In this document: positions 1 to 9,320 of the stretch, one piece after another
How the letters are laid out: each line of letters opens with the position of its first letter
Numbering within the stretch: position 1 is the stretch's first letter
Source of the DNA: Planctomycetota bacterium
GTDB taxonomy: Bacteria; Planctomycetota; JAJSAM01
Reading direction: 5' to 3'
Assembly: GCA_024274785.1 (NCBI GenBank)
Contig: JAJSAM010000030.1
Location: 62,001 to 126,000 of the forward strand
DNA length: 64,000 nucleotides
Made by a program: the position numbers and the translations under genes
Notes under the pieces: generated by a model
Told to the model about the DNA's origin: nothing
Databases searched by the model: none
The model's input: the letters and a program-made list of their open reading frames with translations, nothing else

Positions 1-903
1 GGAGAGGCGCCAGCAGGCTTCGGCTTCCCCCTCGACCAGGATCTCATCGCCCGCCTCGAGGATCTGATCAGGGGCCGGCTCGATGTACTGATGGAGGAGG
101 CCCCCGGGCCGGTGGATCTGGAGCGCGGTCAGACCGTACTTCCGTCCGACACCGATCTCGCCGATCGTCCGCCCCACCGCGGGCGACCGGGGCACCACGG
201 TGATCAGGTAGAGGTTGTCGTGGAACCCGTAGCTCCGGGCCAGTTCCTCGGGGCTCTGCGCGTGGCGGAGCCGGTCCTCACCGGGTCGGTCCTTCAGAAA
301 CCGCACCGCGACCAGGGCCAGGTAGACCAGGCCGAGGGCGGCCACCGGCAGGCCGATCTTCGTGAACTCGAACATCCCCAGCCCCACCCCATCCGGGGAA
401 CGGAGGCGCACCTCTTCACCGAGGATGAGGTTCGGAGTGGTGCCGACCAGAGTCAGGCTCCCGCCGAGGATGGCCGCGAATCCGAGCGGCATCAGGAGCC
501 TGCTGACCGGAGTGTCGGTGCGGCGCGCCAGCACCATCACCGCCGGGAGGAAAACCGCCACCGTGGCCGCGCTCGACATGAAGGCCGAGAGAAAGCAGGC
601 CGGGATCATGATGATGAAGAGCGTCCGGGTCCGGCTCCCCCCGCCGAGTTGTTCCAACCCCCGGGCCATGAGGGTGGCGACGCCGCTCTCCTTGAGGCCC
701 GCCCCGACGATGAAGACCGCGCCGATGGCGATGACCGCGTGGTTTCCGAACCCCATCAGTCCCTGGTGCGCATCGATCACGCCGGTGGCCACGAGCACCA
801 CCGGAATCGAGAGCGCGGTGGCTTCGAGCGGGATCCACTTGGTGACGAACAGAAAGATCGTCGCGGTGAGGGTGGCGACGGCGATCCAGGCGTGCAACTC
901 CAT
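1..903 (-). CDS. SLC13-family anion permease with RCK_C domain (partial, C-terminus missing)
   Basis: Inner-membrane permease of the SLC13/ArsB-like superfamily, expected to move dicarboxylate, sulfate or a similar anion. The reading frame is open from ATG at 903 to the window edge (301 codons), so the C-terminus is missing. About 230 residues of hydrophobic segments carry the family signatures SAFMSSAATVAVFLP and LVGTTPNLI, which correspond to the substrate/Na-binding SNT-like loops. They are followed by a soluble RCK_C (TrkA-C) fold (about residues 235-301). The family usually has two RCK_C domains before a second membrane half, which would lie outside the window. It resembles the intact gene at 24380-26167 in layout but is not a close copy. 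The start is chosen because the first helix begins directly after it; no strong ribosome binding site is visible. Substrate is not predictable. Confidence 0.85.
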   Translation of the reverse strand, partial: MELHAWIAVATLTATIFLFVTKWIPLEATALSIPVVLVATGVIDAHQGLMGFGNHAVIAIGAVFIVGAGLKESGVATLMARGLEQLGGGSRTRTLFIIMIPACFLSAFMSSAATVAVFLPAVMVLARRTDTPVSRLLMPLGFAAILGGSLTLVGTTPNLILGEEVRLRSPDGVGLGMFEFTKIGLPVAALGLVYLALVAVRFLKDRPGEDRLRHAQSPEELARSYGFHDNLYLITVVPRSPAVGRTIGEIGVGRKYGLTALQIHRPGGLLHQYIEPAPDQILEAGDEILVEGEAEACWRLS

Positions 904-1227
904 CGGCTGATGATAATAGAGAAATGGGGCCGGGCCACTCTTCCATTGCGGGCGGGCACATCACTCCGCGGATCGGGAAGTCCGTGAAGATCCGACGGAT
1001 GGACGTGAGCCCGGCGCGGTCGGTCAGGTCATCGACACCTTCGAAGACCGTCCTCATGGTCATGGCGCGATCGCTGTCCGGAAGTTACAACTACCATGTA
1101 CTACTGACCTCTAAAACCTTCGCGGCGCACGCAGATTCTGCGTGACGCTCCCGGACCGCCAGCACGGTCGCCCGGAGGTCGACCCTCCATTGCGGCTGGG
1201 CCGCGCTGTGATCGAAGGCCGTCTCCA
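904..1227. other. Divergent intergenic region
   Basis: This 324-base gap separates the minus-strand permease from the plus-strand Fe-S protein, so it should hold two divergent promoters. I see no convincing -35/-10 pair. A perfect 7-bp stem with a 3-base loop (CACGCAG/CTGCGTG) lies at 1128-1144. No coding-like frame with the expected codon bias stands out. Confidence 0.4.
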
Positions 1228-2316
1228 ATGACCAGACTCTCCCGGATCGCACGCGACGAGCACAACAGGGTCGACGAACGCGACACGATGTTCGCCCGGA
1301 ACGCCCGCCGCCCGAACACCCCGGCCTACGACGACTACTACTCCCGTCATCCGGAACTGAAGTCCATCGACGATCGCATGCGCGCCGCTCCGGGCCTGTG
1401 CGGGCCGAACGCGCAACTCCACGACGAGCGGATCGCCGCCCGGGCCATGGGCTGGTTCGAGAAGATCGATTCGATCGTCCCCGACCCCGAAATCGTCCGG
1501 GACTGGGTGAAGCGGGTCCGGATCGCGGCGGACGCCACGGAAACCGTCCGGGAGATGTTCACCTCCCTCGGCGCCGTGGCCGCCGGGTTCTCTCCCCTCC
1601 CGGAGGAGTTCATCTACACGCTGAAAGGCCGCCACGACGAGGACTACGGGAGTGAGATCGATCTCGACCATCCCACGGCGGCGGTCTTCCTCGTGGAGAT
1701 GGAATTCGACGCCATGCAGGCCGCACCGCAGCCGCCGACCATCGAGGAATCGGCGCACCAGTACTACCGGGCCGCAAGAATCGCCCTCACCGCCGCCGCG
1801 ATTCTCAAGGCGCTTGCCGTGGATGCAAAGGCGCACTACGACGCCCACTACGACGTGATCCTCCCCCCCCTCGCGGTTCTCGCGGGCCTTGGCGAACTCG
1901 GCCGCAACAACATCCTGATCGCCAATCGATTCGGCAGCAGAGTCCGCATCGGCGCGGTGACGACCAACCTGCCGCTCACCCACGACACGCCCATCGACCT
2001 CGGCGCGGCGCGCTTCTGCGAGCTCTGCAGAAAGTGCGCGGACAACTGCCCCTCGCACGCCCTCACCACCGGCGACCGTGAGGAGATTCGAGGCGTCCGC
2101 AAGTGGCCCACCAACGTCGAACGCTGCTTCGGTTACTGGGTGAACCTCGGCACCGACTGCGGCATCTGCATGGCCTGCTGCCCATACTCCCACAAGAACA
2201 ACTGGTTTCACAACCTGGTCCGCGCCTGCATCCGGCACGCCCCGTTCACCCACCGCCTGGCGCTGTGGTTCGACGACGTGATCTACGGCCGGGACTGGAC
2301 ACCGAAAGGCCGCTGA
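1228..2316 (+). CDS. Reductive-dehalogenase-like 4Fe-4S protein without Tat signal
   Basis: 362-residue protein resembling the catalytic subunit of corrinoid-dependent reductive dehalogenases and their QueG-like relatives. Two ferredoxin-type clusters are visible near the C-terminus: C264, C267, C270, C274 followed by P, and C300, C311, C314, C318 followed by P, as in the family's CX2CX2CX3CP plus CXnCX2CX3CP pair. The N-terminal part has the conserved pattern of a YEDYY-like segment followed by HPELK that precedes the corrinoid-binding core. No twin-arginine signal is present, so the protein should stay in the cytoplasm, unlike respiratory RdhA enzymes. No RdhB-type anchor gene adjoins it. 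It may be a catabolic or housekeeping cobalamin Fe-S reductase; organohalide respiration is not supported. The substrate is unknown. Confidence 0.7.
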   Translation: MTRLSRIARDEHNRVDERDTMFARNARRPNTPAYDDYYSRHPELKSIDDRMRAAPGLCGPNAQLHDERIAARAMGWFEKIDSIVPDPEIVRDWVKRVRIAADATETVREMFTSLGAVAAGFSPLPEEFIYTLKGRHDEDYGSEIDLDHPTAAVFLVEMEFDAMQAAPQPPTIEESAHQYYRAARIALTAAAILKALAVDAKAHYDAHYDVILPPLAVLAGLGELGRNNILIANRFGSRVRIGAVTTNLPLTHDTPIDLGAARFCELCRKCADNCPSHALTTGDREEIRGVRKWPTNVERCFGYWVNLGTDCGICMACCPYSHKNNWFHNLVRACIRHAPFTHRLALWFDDVIYGRDWTPKGR

Positions 2317-2471
2317 CCCTGCGCGGCCGAGCCGCATCGGGATCGAAGCCCCTGGTGGGCGATCTTGAGAACGGTCCGGCGAATTGCCAGCGGTGTCGTA
2401 GCCCCACAGATCGTGCCGCTTTTTACCCCTGTAAAAGCGCAAGCCGGTTGAGGGCCCGGACGCCCTGATCT

Positions 2472-2489
2472 GGCCGGTGGTAACCGGCC
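2472..2489 (+). terminator. Hairpin after the Fe-S protein gene
   Basis: Perfect 7-bp stem GGCCGGT/ACCGGCC with loop GGTA, 156 bases after the stop codon of the reductive-dehalogenase-like gene and 13 bases before the next start. It has no T-tract, so it could be a weak terminator or a leader structure of the downstream gene. Confidence 0.35.
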
Positions 2490-2501
2490 CTGGAGGCGTC
2501 C

Positions 2502-3043
2502 ATGTCTCAGTCGAATCAGTCTTCCTGCGGTACTCCGTCGTCGCCTGACGGGGTCCTTCCGGCCTGCCCGGATTTCACTCGTGCCTCCTCCTTGCCCTCC
2601 TCGCCCACCATTCGCTCCCATGGCGCCGGTCCCGGGCGGTCATCGGCGTCGCCGTCCTGGCGGGACTAGCTCAGATGGGCGTCGAAGCCCACAGCTCCTA
2701 CCGGGAGATCCACCGGGTCGGGCGCGCCTCGCAAGTCGCAGAGGCCGCCGAACTCAACAGGATCGTGCCACCCCGGTCCACGCCACAGATCTTCGGCCCG
2801 GGGAAGCTGTACCTGACTTTCCTCTGCGACTACCTCCCCGCAAAACCCGTCTCCCGGGGCTACGCCTTCCTCCCCAATCACGCGGATGAAGCCGAACTCA
2901 CGCAGATCATCGAGAACACGCGCATCGCCATCGTCTTCGAGAAAGAACTTCAGCGCAAACCGGCCCTCGAGCCCCTCCTCCGGAAGCTGGGCTTCCGCTT
3001 CACCGAATCAACTTCCACGAAGTTGCAGATCTGGAAGCGTTGA
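2502..3043 (+). pseudogene. Small membrane-anchored protein, apparently frameshifted
   Basis: An ATG at 2502 sits 6 bases after a strong GGAGG and opens frame MSQSNQSSCG..., which stops at a TAG near 2667. The frame used downstream opens at 2549 (just after a TGA at 2546-2548) without any start codon until ATG 2675. That frame encodes a hydrophobic segment (VIGVAVLAGLAQ, bases 2639-2674) followed by a 122-residue soluble domain ending at 3043. The simplest reading is one gene of about 180 residues: short N-terminus, one membrane anchor, periplasmic domain. It would be broken by a single-base indel between 2549 and about 2640. The soluble domain is not recognised; it ends in a region rich in Lys/Arg. 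Alternatively translation begins at 2675 and the upstream frame is accidental. Confidence 0.45.
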
Positions 3044-3088
3044 CCGCCCCGCGGACGCCGATCCGCACCGCGACCAGCGTCCTCCGGG

Positions 3089-4639
3089 TTAACCGGATAG
3101 CCCCTCGATCGGGCCGCTGACCTCCTCCACCGCCTCGAGGAAATGACGATCGAGGACGATGTTCCGGACCTCCTCCATCATCGGGGCGATGGGGGTGTCG
3201 TCGTCGCAGCGCGGGACCCGGTTGCGGATATAGTCGTAGGCGGCGGCCACGCCCAGGCCGGGGCGCAGCGGGAGACGAAGATCGAGGCCGCGCGCGGCGG
3301 CGAGGATCTCGATGGCGAGGACCGTCGCCACGTTGCCCGCGACTTCCGCGCACTTCCGGGCCGCCAGCGGCGAGAGAGAGACGTGGTCTTCCTGGTTGGC
3401 GGAAGTGGGGATGGATTCCGCCGCGGCCGGGACGCAGAGCGTGCGAGTCTCGCAGACGAGCGCCGCCGAGGTGACCTGCGCCATCATGAAGCCCGACTGC
3501 AGCCCGCCCTCGAGCGCCAAAAACGGCGGCAGGCCGGAGGAGAGCGCCGGATTGACGATGGACTCCATGCGCCGCTCGGAGATGGAGCCGAGTTCGTGCA
3601 GCGCCACCGTGGCGTGATCCATGACCAGGGCCACCGGTTCGCCATGGAAGTTGCCGCCGGAGAGCACCTCCCCCTCTTCAACGAAGACGAGGGGGTTATC
3701 GGTGGCGGAGTTGACTTCGCAGTAGACCACGGATCTCGCGTGGGAGAGGGCGTCCCGCACCGCCCCGTGCACCTGCGGCACGCAGCGCAGCGAATAGGCA
3801 TCCTGCACCTTGTGCGGCCCCGGGTGCGAAGGCAGGATCTCGCTGCCCTCGAGCAACCGGCGGACGTTCGCTGCGGAGACGCGCTGTCCCGGATGCGGCC
3901 GCACCGCGTGGATGCGATCGTCGAAAGGCACGTCGGTGCCGAGCAGCGCCTCGAGACTCATCGCCGCCGCCAGATCCGCGGTGCGCAGCAGGCGGTCCCC
4001 CACCTCGAGCGCCCGCGCCGAGATCGCCGACGTGATCTGGATGCCGTTGATCAGCGCCAGCCCTTCCTTGGCCTGAAGCGTAACCGTACCGATGCCGGCC
4101 AGCTTCATGGCCCGTCCGCCCGGCAGCCGCCGGCCATTGACGATGGCGATGCCCTCACCGATCAGAGGGAGCGCGAGGTGGGCCAACGGCGCGAGATCGC
4201 CGCTCGCTCCGACCGAGCCCTTGCGCGGGATCTCCGGGCGGACCCCCCGGTTCAGCATCTCGAGCAGCGTCTCGACCACCTCCGGTCGAATCCCGGAACA
4301 GCCCACCGCGAGCGCATTGGCGCGGAAGAGCAGCGCCAGCGCGACCTCCTCCTCCGGCAGCGGAGCCCCGACACCGCATGCGTGGCTGCGGAGGAGGTTC
4401 ACCTGGAGTTGCTGCACCTTATCGTTCGGGATGCGCTGATCCGCGAGCTTGCCGAAACCGGTGTTGACGCCGTAGATGGTCCGATCCTCGGCGATGGCCC
4501 GCGACACCACCGCCCGGGCGGCCTCGACTCGACCGCGTGCTTCCTCGTCCAGCACCGCTTCATACGGCTCTCCGGAGAGGATCAGCCGGACGGTCTCCGG
4601 CGAAAGGGTGCGTCCATCCACCACAATCCGCGCGGTCAT
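3089..4639 (-). CDS. hutH: Histidine ammonia-lyase
   Basis: Deaminates L-histidine to trans-urocanate and ammonia, the first step of histidine degradation, in the cytoplasm. The 516-residue protein has the expected family length. The A145-S146-G147 triad in GSVGASGDLAPL cyclises autocatalytically to the MIO electrophile. The catalytic tyrosine lies in TIYGVNTGFG (Y56). The remaining Hut genes (hutU, hutI, hutG) are not in the window. The start overlaps the stop of the antiporter by 4 bases, so the two are translationally coupled. Phenylalanine or tyrosine ammonia-lyase is an alternative within the same fold, but overall similarity favours HutH. Confidence 0.93.
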   Translation of the reverse strand: MTARIVVDGRTLSPETVRLILSGEPYEAVLDEEARGRVEAARAVVSRAIAEDRTIYGVNTGFGKLADQRIPNDKVQQLQVNLLRSHACGVGAPLPEEEVALALLFRANALAVGCSGIRPEVVETLLEMLNRGVRPEIPRKGSVGASGDLAPLAHLALPLIGEGIAIVNGRRLPGGRAMKLAGIGTVTLQAKEGLALINGIQITSAISARALEVGDRLLRTADLAAAMSLEALLGTDVPFDDRIHAVRPHPGQRVSAANVRRLLEGSEILPSHPGPHKVQDAYSLRCVPQVHGAVRDALSHARSVVYCEVNSATDNPLVFVEEGEVLSGGNFHGEPVALVMDHATVALHELGSISERRMESIVNPALSSGLPPFLALEGGLQSGFMMAQVTSAALVCETRTLCVPAAAESIPTSANQEDHVSLSPLAARKCAEVAGNVATVLAIEILAAARGLDLRLPLRPGLGVAAAYDYIRNRVPRCDDDTPIAPMMEEVRNIVLDRHFLEAVEEVSGPIEGLSG

Positions 4640-5901
4640 GAGATCACCCTTTCGTCGGCATCCGGATCCTGGTCGTCATGCCCGGAGAGGCCGAGCAGAT
4701 TGAGCAGCGGCATGAACGTCAATCCCTGCACCACCAGCGAGAACAGCACCACGCCGAAGCCCGCCACCAGCAGGGGCTTCTTGAACTCTTCCGGGAACGC
4801 CGGATCACTCATGATGCCGAGCAGGAGCGCGATGGGAATGGACCCGCGCAGGCCGCCCCAGAAGAGCACGTGCGCCCACCGGCCGGGCCGCTTCGTACCC
4901 TTCAGATTCATCAGGTACCAGAAGGGATAGACCACGAGCGCCCGCGCCAGCAGGAGCCCGAGGATTCCGGCCCCGACGAGCGGGAGCTGCGCGACCCAGT
5001 CATCCATGCCGACGACCTGCATCTCCAGACCGATCATCAGAAACAGGACGGAGTTCACCAGGAAGTCGGTGACCTCGAACGTCCCCTCCACCATCTGGTA
5101 GACCCTCGGACTCATCGACAGATGCCGCCCGTGATTGCCGATCAGGAGCCCGGCGGACACGGTGGCGATGACCCCCGAGAGGTGCAGCTTCTCCGCCAGG
5201 TAGAAGGAACCCACCGCCAGGACCAGGCAGACGGTCGTCTCGAGCACCGGATCGTCGAACTGCTTCAGGAACCACCAGGCGATGTAGCCGAGGCCGACGC
5301 CGAGAATGAGCCCTCCACCGGAGACCTTGACGAACGCGAACGCCGCCTCACCCACCGAAGCGTCCCCGCCCGTGAGGATCATCTGCAGGATGATGGTGAA
5401 GAGCACAATGGAGGTACCGTCGTTGAAAAGGGATTCCCCCTCGACCACGTGTTTCAGGTCGGGGCTGACACCGGCTGTTTTGAAAAGCGCCAGCACACTC
5501 ACCGGGTCGGTCGGGCTCATCATCGAACCGAACAGCAGCGCCACCAGGATGCTGGTCATCCCCCCCACCACGCTGAACACTCCGCCGATCACCACCGTGG
5601 AGACCGCCACCCCCACGATGGAGAAGATGAAGATCGGCCAGAAGTGCTTCATCAGCCGATTCAGCTCGAGGTGCAACGCGCCCTGGAACAGGAGCGGGGG
5701 CAGAAAGACGAAGAAGATCAGCTCCCGGGAAAAGCCGAGCTGCTCCGGAGCCGGGACGATGCGGGTGATGCCGATGAACAGCCCCACGATCACGAGCGCA
5801 ATCGTGTAAGGCAGCCCCGAGAAGCGATTGCTGACCACGGCGATCAGGATCGCGACCAGAAGCAACTCGAGGTAGATGCCGGCGACGTGCTCAATTCCCA
5901 T
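4636..5901 (-). CDS. CPA1-family Na+(K+)/H+ antiporter
   Basis: 421-residue inner-membrane cation/proton exchanger of the NhaP/CPA1 type, with about 12 hydrophobic segments. Signatures include SPTDPVSVLALF and EGESLFNDGTSIVLF, whose Asp residues form the ion-binding site, plus WGGLRGSIPIALLL in the late helices. There is no long C-terminal regulatory tail, only a short acidic end. It is the first gene of a two-gene operon with hutH (ATGA overlap). That pairing suggests coupling of histidine catabolism, which releases ammonia, to pH or cation homeostasis; this is inference. Na+ versus K+ specificity is not predictable. Confidence 0.88.
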   Translation of the reverse strand: MGIEHVAGIYLELLLVAILIAVVSNRFSGLPYTIALVIVGLFIGITRIVPAPEQLGFSRELIFFVFLPPLLFQGALHLELNRLMKHFWPIFIFSIVGVAVSTVVIGGVFSVVGGMTSILVALLFGSMMSPTDPVSVLALFKTAGVSPDLKHVVEGESLFNDGTSIVLFTIILQMILTGGDASVGEAAFAFVKVSGGGLILGVGLGYIAWWFLKQFDDPVLETTVCLVLAVGSFYLAEKLHLSGVIATVSAGLLIGNHGRHLSMSPRVYQMVEGTFEVTDFLVNSVLFLMIGLEMQVVGMDDWVAQLPLVGAGILGLLLARALVVYPFWYLMNLKGTKRPGRWAHVLFWGGLRGSIPIALLLGIMSDPAFPEEFKKPLLVAGFGVVLFSLVVQGLTFMPLLNLLGLSGHDDQDPDADERVIS

Positions 5902-5997
5902 GGTTCACGTCTTAATGAACCGGAGGCGATTTTCCGCGTAGAATCTCCGCATCGACACGGAGAAACGAACGGTGAGAACACGAGCGGGGCCGATCCG

Positions 5998-6309
5998 GTG
6001 AGCGCACAGTTCGTCAGCGAATCAATCACTCCACTCCCCGGCGCATCCGACACCGGGGCGATGGTGCGCGGCGAACCCGGTCTGCCGCCGGGATTCGTCT
6101 GGCGGGATGCGGAGTACCGCGTGGTGGAGCGACTCGACGAGGGGAAGACCCACTCCCCGGACCGGGGCGAGATGTACGTTCGCCGGCACACCTGGCGCCT
6201 CCGGATGGACGACGGATCCACCTGGGAGGTCTACTTCCTGCGGCAGCCGCCGAAACGGGGGGCGAGAACGAGGACCGCGGCGCGGTGGTTCCTGAAGACC
6301 CGGAGTTGA
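5998..6309 (+). CDS. DUF6504-family small protein
   Basis: 103-residue soluble protein starting at GTG 5998. The pattern FVSESI near the start, then a MxRGEPGLP segment, a FVWR-x-YRV strand, and a C-terminal half with YVRRHTWRLRMDDGS and a run of basic residues ending in ARWFLKTRS matches my recollection of the DUF6504 family of small actinobacterial and deltaproteobacterial proteins. Its function is not known. The GTG is chosen because the family-like N-terminal segment precedes ATG 6061; an ATG start would remove it. It is divergent from the antiporter and stands alone. Confidence 0.6.
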   Translation: MSAQFVSESITPLPGASDTGAMVRGEPGLPPGFVWRDAEYRVVERLDEGKTHSPDRGEMYVRRHTWRLRMDDGSTWEVYFLRQPPKRGARTRTAARWFLKTRS

Positions 6310-6458
6310 ATGAGATCCGTCGTTGGAGGGTACGCCGCGGTGGGTTCGGTGGGGTCGGGCTCTTTGGGTTTCCGGACGGCGGGCGCCTTGCCGGCACAGG
6401 CGGAACTGCCCTGGACGGCGATGCGTTGGGGCTGGTCGAGACGGCGCTCGACCCTCCG

Positions 6459-6475
6459 AGCCCGCGGAGCGGGCT
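6459..6475 (-). terminator. GC hairpin at the end of the VWA gene
   Basis: Perfect 7-bp stem (AGCCCGC/GCGGGCT, loop TCC on the minus strand) that overlaps the stop codon of the VWA gene at 6474-6476. No T-run follows. It lies between two convergent genes and probably ends minus-strand transcription. Confidence 0.4.
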
Positions 6476-7814
6476 ACCTCCGCGCATCCACGTGTTTGTG
6501 GCGGCCGCCCTGCTGCGCGGCAATCGCGGCCATGAGCTCCTTCGGGGCGTCGCCGATGCTGATGGCGTGAATGCGGACCAGCTTCTTCGGGTCCACCGCC
6601 GCAAGGCCCGCAAGGATCCCCTTCAGATCCCGGTAGCGCCCGCGATTCGGCTCTCCGTCGGTCAGGATAAAGACGTCGTCGACTCCGGGCGGGTCGGCGA
6701 GAGCGTAGCGGCCCAGGCCGGCGAACCCGAGGGCGCGCTCCAGCGTGTCGTAGATGTTCGTGTACTTCTTCGTCTCGAGGTCGTCAAAGGAGGTCACACA
6801 CTCGAGCTTCTGATACGGGTACGCCGGAATCAGCTCATCCCGCCAGACGTAGGGGCGCTCGTTGAAGAAGATCACGTTGAAGCGGTTCCGGGTGGTGAGC
6901 GACTGCACCGCCCGGGCGAGTTCGGCCATCGCCGCCTCGATCTTCGGCCCCCACATCGATGCGGAGACATCCAGGCAGAAGATCACCCGGTTCCCGCGGA
7001 TCGGGATGTCGTAGTAAGTCGGGATGGTGACGGGTTCGGAGGGCAGGGTGGTCACGTCCGGAGACGGCGGCCGATCCCCGGGCAGGACGAATCCGTCCCG
7101 CGCCTCCCTCCACCATGCAACCCATCCCGGGGGATCCTCGGGCAGGTCCCGGTTGCCGGTGACGACGACCAGGGAGTTGTGGGCAGCGGAGCGCACCCCC
7201 GGCTTCGAAGACCAGAGGAGATCGATCAGCGCGTCGATCGTCCTGACGGAGGGATGCCGCCGGAGCGCCAGCGCCGCCGCCTGGGCGACCGGCCACGGCG
7301 TCGGGATCCCCGCGAGTTTCTGCAGGATCGCCACCGCGGCCGGACTCGCGGAGCGGCCGAGCGCCTCGACCCACAGGGCCCGGACATCGTCCCGCGGTTC
7401 CCGGAAGGACCGCTTCCCGGCGAGAGCCACCAGGGCCTCATCGGTGAAGCCGGAGAGCGCCGTCAGCATGTCCCGCTGGGAACGCCACTCCCGCTCCCGG
7501 GACAGCCGGGCGAGGATGCGGCCGGTCGCCTCCACATCCGGGAAAAGAGCAAGGCACCGGGCCGCGAGACCGCGCAGATCCGCCTTCCGGTCCTTCTCGA
7601 GAGTCTTGAGGAGAGATCGGCGGGTCCGCTCCCACCTGTCGTCCGGTACGAGCGTCGGATCGTTCAGCAATCGCATCAGCCCCTCACGGCGCCGCTCCGG
7701 CCGGCGCGAGGAGAGATCCGCCATCAGGTCGCGGAACGGGTCTTCCTCCGCGGTCGCGCCAAAGGCGATCAGGAGCAGCACCAGCAGTGTCGGAAGAGCT
7801 CGGGGCATCACCAT
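6474..7814 (-). CDS. Secreted VWA-domain protein with HEAT-like repeats
   Basis: 446-residue exported protein. A signal peptide (MVMPRALPTLLVLLLIAFGATA) is followed by an all-helical region of about 230 residues with HEAT-like repeats. The C-terminal von Willebrand A domain has a metal-ion-dependent adhesion site: D-V-S-A-S at about 282-286, and FILTDGEPNRG carrying the later Asp. A start at ATG 7814 or 7808 puts the signal peptide at the very N-terminus; the longer frame from 7907 would bury it and overlap the divergent SEC-C gene. Such proteins are common in Planctomycetota and act in the periplasm or at the surface in unknown protein interactions. No partner is evident nearby. Confidence 0.75.
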   Translation of the reverse strand: MVMPRALPTLLVLLLIAFGATAEEDPFRDLMADLSSRRPERRREGLMRLLNDPTLVPDDRWERTRRSLLKTLEKDRKADLRGLAARCLALFPDVEATGRILARLSREREWRSQRDMLTALSGFTDEALVALAGKRSFREPRDDVRALWVEALGRSASPAAVAILQKLAGIPTPWPVAQAAALALRRHPSVRTIDALIDLLWSSKPGVRSAAHNSLVVVTGNRDLPEDPPGWVAWWREARDGFVLPGDRPPSPDVTTLPSEPVTIPTYYDIPIRGNRVIFCLDVSASMWGPKIEAAMAELARAVQSLTTRNRFNVIFFNERPYVWRDELIPAYPYQKLECVTSFDDLETKKYTNIYDTLERALGFAGLGRYALADPPGVDDVFILTDGEPNRGRYRDLKGILAGLAAVDPKKLVRIHAISIGDAPKELMAAIAAQQGGRHKHVDARR

Positions 7815-7909
7815 GAGTATAGACGCCACCCGCCGATTCCTTTCCGCGAGGAAGAAGAACTCCTTAGAATCGGCGGTTTGCAGGCGCATTTTCGCGCTGG
7901 AGAGCACCC

Positions 7910-9286
7910 ATGGCCGACGTCAAGAGGAACGACCTTTGCCCCTGCGGCAGCGGACAGAAGTTCAAGAACTGCCACGGCGCAACGCATCCGGAGGGTCTTC
8001 CCCCGGCGGCCGATCCGGGGCCCGGTCCCGGCCACGGTACCTCGGACACCCCCTTCAAACGGATCTTCCAGCCAGACGGCACCGTCAACCAGGACTACGT
8101 CCTGAAGCGTCTGCAGCACCTGGAAGGACTGCTCCGGGAGAACCGCCACTTCTTTCCGCTCCGCTATGACCGGGACACGCTGGAGACGCTCCTTGCCGAG
8201 CGCCAGGACATGTTCGCGGAAGCGGAGAGCCAGGATGGATTCGAGAAGGCATTCCGGGCCTTCGGGAAATTCGCGCTGCCGTCTCTCGTAACAAAGGAGT
8301 TCGACGAAAAGGCCAAGGAGTTGCTGCGCGAGGCGCTCCACATCACGGAACTCAGCACGAGGGACCGCGCCGGCGCCGCATGCGGCATCGTGCTCTCTCT
8401 GCCCGAGGAAGGCGAGCCGGCCTACGCGCTCCACGAGAACCCCTTCTTCGACCTCGTACTCCGAGTCACCTTCAACGAGTCCATGTCGCGGGTCGAATTC
8501 CTCCAGAAGCTGTCGCAGGAGACCGATCTTTCCGACACCGAGCGGGAGGCCCGCATGCAGGAGTTCCTGCGCTCCGTACCGGCGCTCCTCCACGAACTGC
8601 ATGAAAGCTTCCACAAGGTCGTCAAGAAGGCGCTGAAGTCCTACGAGCGAGGCGATTACTCCTTCGGAATCGGCGTGGACATGACCCTGCACGGGGTCCG
8701 CACGATCCGGACCATGACACGCGAATACGAAACATCGGGCGGCGAAGACCACACCGATGAGGAGAACCGCGCATTCGCCGGCAGGATGGGCGAAGCGCTC
8801 TCCACCGCCTATGAGGAGGACATCGGCGAGGACGAGGTCCACGAGATCATCGAGCGCATGGTCGGTTTCCTGCAGGACGCTCAAGACGCCGGCGCACAGA
8901 AAGCCGTGAACGGGCTCGCCGCCGCGCTCGAGGTCATGCACCGCAACCCCGAGATCCGGCACCGCATGCTGTTCGCCTCCTATCACGAGGCCGTAACCGG
9001 CAGCCGCATCTTCCGCAAGGAGGAGGAGGAGGAGACGGCCCAGGCGCTCTTCGCCGACCCGGACGACGTCGCCGCCTATCTGGCGTACGGCGACTGCCTC
9101 GAAGCGATCGACCAGAAGGTCCGCGCCGAGCGCGTCTATCGCAGCGCCCTCGAGTTCTTCCCGGACAACCCGGAGGTCCGCGATCGCCTCGAAGCGGTGG
9201 GAACGGCGCTCGAGCCGGCCCGCCAGAAAGAGGTGGCGGAGGCGCTGAAGCAGGCCCGGGAAGAGGAGGACGACCAGCCCGCATAG
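7910..9286 (+). CDS. SEC-C zinc-motif protein with tetratricopeptide-like tail
   Basis: 458-residue cytoplasmic protein. The N-terminus carries a canonical SEC-C zinc motif (NDLCPCGSGQKFKNCHG, residues about 7-23), as found at the C-terminus of SecA and in many stand-alone proteins. The middle is a helical domain with no obvious family. The last 80 residues (AYLAYGDCLEAIDQKVRAER onward) resemble a TPR pair. The SEC-C motif usually mediates binding to the ribosome or to protein partners. Position next to the divergent VWA gene gives no functional hint. Annotated here as SEC-C domain-containing protein of unknown function. Confidence 0.72.
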   Translation: MADVKRNDLCPCGSGQKFKNCHGATHPEGLPPAADPGPGPGHGTSDTPFKRIFQPDGTVNQDYVLKRLQHLEGLLRENRHFFPLRYDRDTLETLLAERQDMFAEAESQDGFEKAFRAFGKFALPSLVTKEFDEKAKELLREALHITELSTRDRAGAACGIVLSLPEEGEPAYALHENPFFDLVLRVTFNESMSRVEFLQKLSQETDLSDTEREARMQEFLRSVPALLHELHESFHKVVKKALKSYERGDYSFGIGVDMTLHGVRTIRTMTREYETSGGEDHTDEENRAFAGRMGEALSTAYEEDIGEDEVHEIIERMVGFLQDAQDAGAQKAVNGLAAALEVMHRNPEIRHRMLFASYHEAVTGSRIFRKEEEEETAQALFADPDDVAAYLAYGDCLEAIDQKVRAERVYRSALEFFPDNPEVRDRLEAVGTALEPARQKEVAEALKQAREEEDDQPA

Positions 9287-9320
9287 CGGTCTTCCCTGCG
9301 CTGCATCCGCGCCGGGCGGA

